Source: an uncultured Demequina sp. (lineage in GTDB: Bacteria > Actinomycetota > Actinomycetes > Actinomycetales > Demequinaceae). Taken from it: DNA of 11,649 nt. The notes beneath the pieces are model-generated. The model did not search any database and was not told the DNA's origin. It worked only from the letters and a program-made list of their open reading frames with translations. The translations under genes and the position numbers were made by a program. Of this stretch, positions 7,982 to 11,649 are shown in pieces. Where the stretch lies: the NCBI GenBank assembly GCA_937925595.1, contig CALALQ010000484.1, positions 1 to 11,649 of the forward strand, written 5' to 3'. Position 1 is the first letter of the stretch, and each line of letters starts with the position of its first letter.

Positions 7982-9349
7982 CTACATCCCCGGCGCCATA
8001 TCCGCGAACCGCGAATAATGCCCCTGGAACGCCACCGTGATCGTGTCCGTCGGCCCGTTACGGTGCTTCGCCACGATCAGATCCGCCTCGCCCGCGCGCG
8101 GGGAGTCCTTCTCGTACGCGGCCTCGCGGTGCAGGAGCACGACCATGTCGGCATCCTGCTCGATCGAGCCCGACTCACGCAGGTCGCTCAGGGCGGGCTT
8201 CTTGTCGGCGCGCTGCTCGGCACCACGGTTCAGCTGCGAGAGCGCGATGACGGGAACCTGCAGCTCCTTCGCCATCAGCTTCAGCGCACGCGAGAACTCG
8301 CTGACCTCCTGCTGACGCGACTCGACGCGCTTACCGCTCGTGAGCAGCTGCAGGTAGTCGATGACGACCATCTTCAGACCCTCGCGCTGCTTGAGGCGGC
8401 GGCACTTCGCGCGAATCTCGACCAGCGTCATGTTCGGGCTGTCGTCGATGTAGAGGGGCGCGTCGTTGATGCGGCCACGGGTGGCGGCGACGGTGGTCCA
8501 GTCGCGGGAGTCGAGGGTTCCCTTGCGCATGCTCTGCAGGGGGATGGCTCCCTCGGCGCTGAGCAGGCGCATGGCGATCTCGCTGCGCCCCATCTCGAGC
8601 GAGAAGAAGATGCACGGGGCGTTCGACTTGATTGCGGCGGCGCGGGCGAAGTCGAGTGCGAGCGTCGACTTACCCATGGCGGGACGCGCGGCGAGAACGA
8701 TCATCTGGCCCGGGTGCAGGCCGTTGGTGAGCTGGTCGAGACCGGCGAAGCCGGTGGGGATGCCCGTCATCGACCCGTCGCGACCGCGCGCGGCCTCGAT
8801 CTCGTCGACCGCGGCATCCACCGCCACCGTCAGGGGGATGTAGTCCTCGGCGCTGTCGTCGCCCGACACGTTGTAGATCTCGGCCTGCGCGCTGTTCACG
8901 AGCTCCACCGGATCACCCTCGCCGGCGTAACCCATCTGCACGATGCGGGTGCCGGCCTCGACGAGGCGGCGCAGCATGGCGCGCTCCGACACGATCGACG
9001 CGTAGTAGCCGGCGTTGGCGGCCGTCGGCACGATCGAGGTGAGCGTGTGCAGGTAGTCCGCTCCCCCGGCGCGCTGCAGCTCACCGGTCTTGATGAGCTC
9101 GTCGGTCACGGCGACGACGTCGGTCGGCTCGCCGTGCGAGTAGAGCGTGAGGATGGCCTCGAAGATCAGCTCGTGCTTCGGCACGTAGAAGTCGGGACCG
9201 CGGAGGGTCTCGATCACATCGGCGACGGCGTCTTTCGACAGCAGCATGCCGCCCAGCGCACTCTGCTCGGCCAGCATGTCGTGCGGCGGCGTGCGCTCGG
9301 GGCGGGGTGCTTTTCCGAGACGGTCTTCGGCGATGTCAGCGATGGCCAC
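7982..9349 (-). CDS. dnaB: Replicative DNA helicase DnaB
   Basis: DnaB is the hexameric 5'-3' helicase that unwinds DNA ahead of the replication fork. From the GTG at 9349 it is 455 residues, typical for the family, with no intein. The N-terminal domain (about 20-150) begins PPHDMLAEQSALGGMLLS, the standard family opening. The RecA-like ATPase domain (about 190-455) has TGFAGLDQLTNGLHPGQMIV, Walker A ARPAMGKS with Lys227, and Walker B VVIDYLQLL with Asp331. It also has the conserved ALSQLNR and SDLRESGSIEQDADMV segments. A longer in-frame opening reaches an ATG at 9457, but the GTG at 9349 has a perfect AAGGAG 5 nt upstream and the mature start VAIADIAEDRLG matches homologues, so the upstream part is leader. 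It is transcribed against the flanking genes. The leader has a 20-bp palindrome and, further upstream, many DnaA-like boxes, which suggests control linked to replication initiation. Confidence 0.97.
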   Translation of the reverse strand: MAIADIAEDRLGKAPRPERTPPHDMLAEQSALGGMLLSKDAVADVIETLRGPDFYVPKHELIFEAILTLYSHGEPTDVVAVTDELIKTGELQRAGGADYLHTLTSIVPTAANAGYYASIVSERAMLRRLVEAGTRIVQMGYAGEGDPVELVNSAQAEIYNVSGDDSAEDYIPLTVAVDAAVDEIEAARGRDGSMTGIPTGFAGLDQLTNGLHPGQMIVLAARPAMGKSTLALDFARAAAIKSNAPCIFFSLEMGRSEIAMRLLSAEGAIPLQSMRKGTLDSRDWTTVAATRGRINDAPLYIDDSPNMTLVEIRAKCRRLKQREGLKMVVIDYLQLLTSGKRVESRQQEVSEFSRALKLMAKELQVPVIALSQLNRGAEQRADKKPALSDLRESGSIEQDADMVVLLHREAAYEKDSPRAGEADLIVAKHRNGPTDTITVAFQGHYSRFADMAPGM

Positions 9350-9354
9350 GTGCT

Positions 9355-9360
9355 CTCCTT
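9355..9360 (-). promoter_or_regulatory. Ribosome binding site of dnaB
   Basis: AAGGAG on the - strand sits 5 nt before the GTG at 9349. It decides the start in favour of GTG over the in-frame ATG 108 nt further upstream. Confidence 0.85.
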
Positions 9361-9384
9361 CAGTGCTCGGACGCCCCGTCACCG

Positions 9385-9404
9385 CCTCACGCGCGCGCGT
9401 GAGG
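9385..9404. promoter_or_regulatory. Perfect 20-bp palindrome in the dnaB leader
   Basis: CCTCACGCGC is followed directly by its reverse complement, with no central gap. It lies 36-55 bp upstream of the dnaB start codon. A perfect even-length palindrome is typical of a dimeric repressor operator; as RNA it would have to open a loop of 3-4 bases and could still form a strong hairpin ahead of the ribosome site. The regulator is unknown. Confidence 0.55.
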
Positions 9405-9544
9405 AGATCGGAAACGCTGCGGGTGGGACGACCTCGCCAGCATGAAATCACCGACATCCGACATCGACGCGCGTCGGTGGTGAAGGGGATGCCCGAGGGG
9501 CTGCACCCACGCTAGATACCACGGTCTCCACATGCAAACAGACC

Positions 9545-9553
9545 TGTGGATAA
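9545..9553 (-). promoter_or_regulatory. Perfect consensus DnaA box
   Basis: TGTGGATAA, the exact reverse complement of TTATCCACA. It lies between an inverted pair TCTCCACA (9525-9532) and TGTGGAGA (9557-9564), a symmetrical arrangement around the strongest site of the cluster. Confidence 0.75.
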
Positions 9554-9641
9554 CTCTGTGGAGAGTTTGCGGGAAACGCCGCCACGTCTGTGCACAACTA
9601 CTGTGGAGAACTCGGTGGATGGATACGAATTTGGTGGTCGA

Positions 9642-9661
9642 AAACCCGTTTGACCGGGTTT
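9642..9661. repeat. 7-bp inverted repeat between DnaA-like boxes
   Basis: AAACCCG (9642-9648) and CGGGTTT (9655-9661) flank a 6-nt centre and are followed by AT-rich TAAATC. It could be an operator or a small hairpin. It is in the middle of the DnaA-box cluster and overlaps no gene. Confidence 0.45.
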
Positions 9662-9821
9662 AAATCTCTCCACAGCTTTTCTGCGTAAAACCTGCGTGAA
9701 CTTCGGCTTGAAGGTTGTGCGCTAGGGCGTCCACATGTGTACAACCCGGGGGATAACTCGCCGAAGCCCTACCGATCTCAGACCCCCGCTGTCAAATCTT
9801 TTTTCCCATCCGGCGTGTCGG

Positions 9822-9840
9822 CGGTCACCTGACGGTCACC
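9822..9840 (+). promoter_or_regulatory. Direct repeat CGGTCACC x2, MtrA-like operator
   Basis: CGGTCACC occurs at 9822-9829 and again at 9833-9840, an 11-bp period that places both copies on one DNA face. Written as GTCACC-N5-GTCACC it matches the form of sites described for the actinobacterial response regulator MtrA (two GT-A-C-type half sites 5 bp apart). It lies 101 bp before the start of an exported envelope protein, a class MtrA often controls, and just upstream of a possible -35. Confidence 0.4.
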
Positions 9841-9841
9841 C

Positions 9842-9870
9842 TTCGACTACTGGGATTTCACCCATACCCT
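9842..9870 (+). promoter_or_regulatory. Weak promoter candidate for the secreted-protein gene
   Basis: TTCGAC (9842-9847) and TACCCT (9865-9870) are 17 bp apart and lie directly after the CGGTCACC repeats. Both hexamers are poor matches to the housekeeping consensus, so this is a tentative placement. Confidence 0.22.
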
Positions 9871-9940
9871 TTCGATCCCTCGGATGCAGGCGTACCGTGG
9901 CCCGCGCAGAATCGCCGACGATTCTTTTGGGGGTGCATCG

Positions 9941-11050
9941 ATGGATGCCATGGCGGGACGAAGGGTGTCGCACGCGCTGCGACTGCTCGTCGTCGGCGCC
10001 TGCGCGGCATTCGCCCTCGCGCTCCTCTCTCTCATCCTGTCGGTGACGTCGGCCTCGGCCGATGACGGCGGAGGATCGGGTCTGCTCGGCGGGATCGCCT
10101 CGACCGTCGACGACGCGACCGACACGGTCGCCGACGTCGCCCGCCCGATCACCGACGCCGTCGAACCCGTCGCCGATCACGCGGCCGACACCGCGGCATC
10201 CGTCACCGACACCGTCTCAGAAGCGCTGCCCGAGCCCGTCGCGGCCCCGGTGACCGAGATCGCCGACACGATGACCGACACCGTCGCCGACACGGCGGGC
10301 ACCGTCTCCGACACCGCGGGCGACGTGACCGGCGAAGTGCTCGACACGGTCGACACCGTCGTCGACGACGCCACGCAGGGAGTGTCCGACGTCGTCGACT
10401 CCGGCGTGGTCGGCACGATCGTCGACCCCATCGTCGACACCGTCGAGACGCTGCCCGTGGTCGGACCCATCGTCGGCGACACGGGCCTCGGCGAGGTCGT
10501 CACCGACGTGGGCGACACCGTCGACGGCACGGTTCCGGTGATCGTCGGCGAGCTGCCCTCGGTCGACCCCCTCGCCCCGATCATCCCCGTCGTCCCGACC
10601 ACCCCGATGCCCATCGAGCCGGTCGACCTCGGCGGAATCGTCACTGCTCCGGCCGCGACCCCCGCGACCGACACCACGCCCCCGCCGGCGGTGAGCGCGC
10701 CGTCGACGGCTTCCCCGGCCGCCCCCACCAATGCGCTCACCGCGCAGGCCCGCGCGACCGCCGTGTTCTTCACTGCCGCCGCGCACTCCGCACCCGCGGC
10801 GCAGGTCGCCGCCGCCCCGGCATCGCCCGCGGCTCCCGCCGACGCTCCCGCGCCTCTCGCCGCGCAGAGCGTGTCGGGCGTCCCGGCCTCGTCGACGGCA
10901 TCCGGAAGCTCCTCCGCCGGCTCCTCGCCCGTCGCAACGCCCGCCGACGCCGTCTTCGGCGCCGGGCTCCTGCTTCTCGCTCTCCGCCACGACGTCGACG
11001 ACGATCTGCCGGGGAGCCCCGTCTTCGCCACCGACGTCTCTCCTGACTGA
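9941..11050 (+). CDS. Exported Asp-Thr-Val repeat protein, hypothetical
   Basis: I do not recognise a named family. From ATG 9941 the protein is 369 residues. GGGGG at 9928-9932 lies a short way upstream as a plausible ribosome site; an in-frame ATG at 9884 lacks one and would put 19 polar residues before the signal peptide. Residues 6-40 form a Sec-type signal: Arg7-Arg8, a long hydrophobic core, then TSASA with likely cleavage before Asp41. Residues 60-180 are built of degenerate DT(V/A) units such as DTVADT, TVSDTAGD and DTVDTVVDDAT, acidic and amphipathic. Residues 200-250 are Pro/Val/Ile-rich. Residues 255-340 are Ala/Pro/Ser-rich and low in complexity, typical of wall-spanning linkers. 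Near the end a short hydrophobic run GAGLLLLAL is followed by RHDVDDD; it is short for a membrane span. An envelope or surface role is inferred. The next gene, also exported, starts 78 bp downstream on the same strand. Confidence 0.8.
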   Translation: MDAMAGRRVSHALRLLVVGACAAFALALLSLILSVTSASADDGGGSGLLGGIASTVDDATDTVADVARPITDAVEPVADHAADTAASVTDTVSEALPEPVAAPVTEIADTMTDTVADTAGTVSDTAGDVTGEVLDTVDTVVDDATQGVSDVVDSGVVGTIVDPIVDTVETLPVVGPIVGDTGLGEVVTDVGDTVDGTVPVIVGELPSVDPLAPIIPVVPTTPMPIEPVDLGGIVTAPAATPATDTTPPPAVSAPSTASPAAPTNALTAQARATAVFFTAAAHSAPAAQVAAAPASPAAPADAPAPLAAQSVSGVPASSTASGSSSAGSSPVATPADAVFGAGLLLLALRHDVDDDLPGSPVFATDVSPD

Positions 11051-11060
11051 GGACGGTCGC

Positions 11061-11077
11061 GCCGTGCCACGCACGGC
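11061..11077. terminator. GC-rich hairpin after the secreted-protein gene
   Basis: GCCGTGC (11061-11067) and GCACGGC (11071-11077) form a perfect 7-bp stem with a 3-nt loop, 10 bp after the stop at 11050. No T-run follows, so it is either a U-less terminator, as proposed for many actinobacteria, or an attenuating hairpin before the next gene. A second small inverted repeat, GCGCG-TT-CGCGC, lies at 11088-11099. Confidence 0.35.
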
Positions 11078-11115
11078 ACACGACCCCGCGCGTTCGCGCA
11101 CCCTCATTCACACAC

Positions 11116-11120
11116 AGGAG
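11116..11120 (+). promoter_or_regulatory. Ribosome binding site of the chaplin-like gene
   Basis: AGGAG lies 8 nt before the ATG at 11129 and fixes the start of a gene that has no stop in the window. Confidence 0.75.
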
Positions 11121-11128
11121 AAACACTC

Positions 11129-11649
11129 ATGCGCAAGTTCTACTCGCGTGCCCTGCTGGGCGCGCTCGTCGGGGGCGGCCTGGCCGTCCTCGGATGCGGC
11201 ATCGCCAATGCCGCGGAGACCTCGGGAGCAGACGGTCTGCTCTCGGGAGACCAGGCCGGCATCTCGGTCGACCTGCCCGTGACCGTCGGCGGCAACGCCG
11301 TGTCGCTCATCGGCGCCAGCCACAGCGAGGATGCCGACACCTCGGCCCCCGCACCGGATGCCGCCCCGGTGACCACCACCGACGGCAGCGACGGAGTGGC
11401 CTCGGGCAACCAGGGGATCATCTCGATCGACGTGCCCGTCACCGTCGGTGGAAACGCCGTCTCGGTGATCGGCGACAGCCACAGCGAGGATGCCGACACC
11501 TCGGCCCCCGCGCCGGCCCCGGAGCCCGCTCCCGAGCCGGAGACGGCTCCCGAGCAGCCCCCGCTGCAGGTCATGCCGGTCTACACCGACGAGGTGCCCG
11601 CGCCGGCGGACTCCGCGACCACTGACGGCACCGACAGTGTCGCGGGTGG
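11129..11649 (+). CDS. Chaplin-like repeat secreted protein (partial, 3' end missing)
   Basis: The frame is open from ATG 11129 to the window edge (173 full codons). Residues 1-28 are an export signal: Arg2-Lys3, a hydrophobic core, then ANA with probable cleavage before Ala29. VLGC at 20-23 also satisfies a loose lipobox, so a lipoprotein is an alternative. Two modules follow, SGDQAGISVDLPVTVGGNAVSLIG (39-62; split here as SGDQAGISVD and LPVTVGGNAVSLIG) and SGNQGIISIDVPVTVGGNAVSVIG-like sequence at 92-115, repeating every 53 residues. Each ends in SHSEDADTSAPAP. The pattern SGN...P-V-x-V-x-GN-x(4)-IG matches the chaplin domain (PF03777), whose members self-assemble at cell surfaces in Streptomyces. 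Neither module has the paired cysteines of most chaplins; Gly replaces the usual Cys in VNVCGN. A Pro/Glu-rich linker (127-145) precedes what looks like the opening of a third module (TTDGTDSVAGG). Chaplin-like fold is inferred from motif similarity only. Confidence 0.75.
   Translation, partial: MRKFYSRALLGALVGGGLAVLGCGIANAAETSGADGLLSGDQAGISVDLPVTVGGNAVSLIGASHSEDADTSAPAPDAAPVTTTDGSDGVASGNQGIISIDVPVTVGGNAVSVIGDSHSEDADTSAPAPAPEPAPEPETAPEQPPLQVMPVYTDEVPAPADSATTDGTDSVAG
11318..11352 (+). repeat. 35-bp direct repeat, copy 1
   Basis: Identical over 35 bp to 11477-11511 and encoding the same SHSEDADTSAP segment after each chaplin-like module. The 159-bp spacing equals 53 codons. Identity at silent positions suggests recent duplication or recombination between modules. 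Confidence 0.85.
11477..11511 (+). repeat. 35-bp direct repeat, copy 2
   Basis: Second exact copy of the 35-bp unit at 11318-11352, in the same frame of the chaplin-like gene. Confidence 0.85.

Larger units (their letters stand above)
9524..9756. promoter_or_regulatory. DnaA-box cluster upstream of dnaB
   Basis: Nine sequences related to the DnaA box TTATCCACA lie here within the gene-free stretch 9350-9940. On the - strand: 9545-9553 (perfect), 9557-9565, 9589-9597 (TTGTGCACA), 9602-9610 (TTCTCCACA), 9736-9744 (TTGTACACA) and 9748-9756 (TTATCCCCC). On the + strand: 9524-9532, 9666-9674 and 9727-9735. Boxes at 9727 and 9736 abut head to head. A 10-bp sequence CTGTGGAGAG at 9556 recurs inverted at 9666-9675. 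Only the first match is exact; the others have one or two mismatches, but the density far exceeds chance. A weak -10-like TATCTA for dnaB lies at 9513-9518 on the - strand, so DnaA could act on the dnaB promoter. A secondary DnaA-binding locus, or part of an origin, is also possible. Confidence 0.65.

Noticed and set aside
7880..9445. 521-codon open frame on the + strand opposite dnaB
   Set aside because: The - strand encodes an unmistakable full-length DnaB; the opposite frame has no domain and is a GC-driven shadow.
9524..9756. Calling the DnaA-box cluster the chromosomal origin
   Set aside because: dnaA, dnaN and rpmH are not in the window, most boxes are imperfect, and no long AT-rich unwinding region is visible.
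9747..9804. T6 run at 9799-9804 after a CGGGGG/CCCCCG pair, as an intrinsic terminator or small RNA end
   Set aside because: The stem would enclose a 30-nt loop and ends 10 nt before the T-run; no transcript upstream is supported.
10177..11079. Long Thr/Ser/Val-rich and Arg/Gly-rich - strand frames opposite the secreted-protein gene
   Set aside because: Their repeats are the complement of the DTV codon repeats; the + strand frame has a real signal peptide.
1..11649. CRISPR array, tRNA or rRNA genes
   Set aside because: No regularly spaced repeats with unique spacers and no tRNA- or rRNA-like sequences were seen.

Overview
The window looks like a high-GC actinobacterial chromosome. The replicative helicase DnaB, strong GC bias at third codon positions, AAGGAG-type ribosome sites and Ala/Val/Asp/Thr-rich secreted proteins point to the Microbacteriaceae, with a Microbacterium-like genus the best guess. 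That genus call is inference from protein flavour, not from a marker comparison.

Region 1 (about 1-7854) is an accessory, defence-type block on the + strand. It holds a compact large serine recombinase, then a 1238-residue SF2 helicase recognised as DrmA, a 676-residue DUF1998 zinc-rich protein recognised as DrmB, and a single-HKD phospholipase D-like protein recognised as DrmC. drmA/drmB overlap by 1 nt and drmB/drmC by 11 nt, so the three are almost certainly one translationally coupled operon. DrmABC is the core of the DISARM anti-phage system. No DNA methyltransferase, drmD or drmE is present inside the window. The recombinase sits 54-60 bp upstream of drmA in the same reading frame, with one amber codon and no other stop between them.

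Region 2 (7855-7981) is the convergent junction between the island and the core chromosome. It carries a 34-bp near-perfect inverted repeat and, right after the dnaB stop codon, a small hairpin with a T-run that reads as a dnaB terminator.

Region 3 (7982-9349, - strand) is dnaB, starting at a GTG with a perfect ribosome site. Its leader contains a perfect 20-bp palindrome. The 591-bp gene-free stretch 9350-9940 is rich in signals: about nine DnaA-box-like sequences in 233 bp (one a perfect match to the consensus), a 7-bp inverted repeat among them, and an 8-bp direct repeat with 11-bp period that resembles an MtrA-type operator.

Region 4 (9941-11649, + strand) encodes two exported cell-envelope proteins. 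One is a Asp-Thr-Val repeat protein with a signal peptide and a Pro/Ala/Ser-rich tail. The other is a chaplin-like repeat protein without the usual cysteines in its modules, running off the window end.

The most interesting points are the recombinase-DrmABC cassette without a visible methylase, the DnaA-box cluster beside dnaB, and the cysteine-free chaplin-like repeats.
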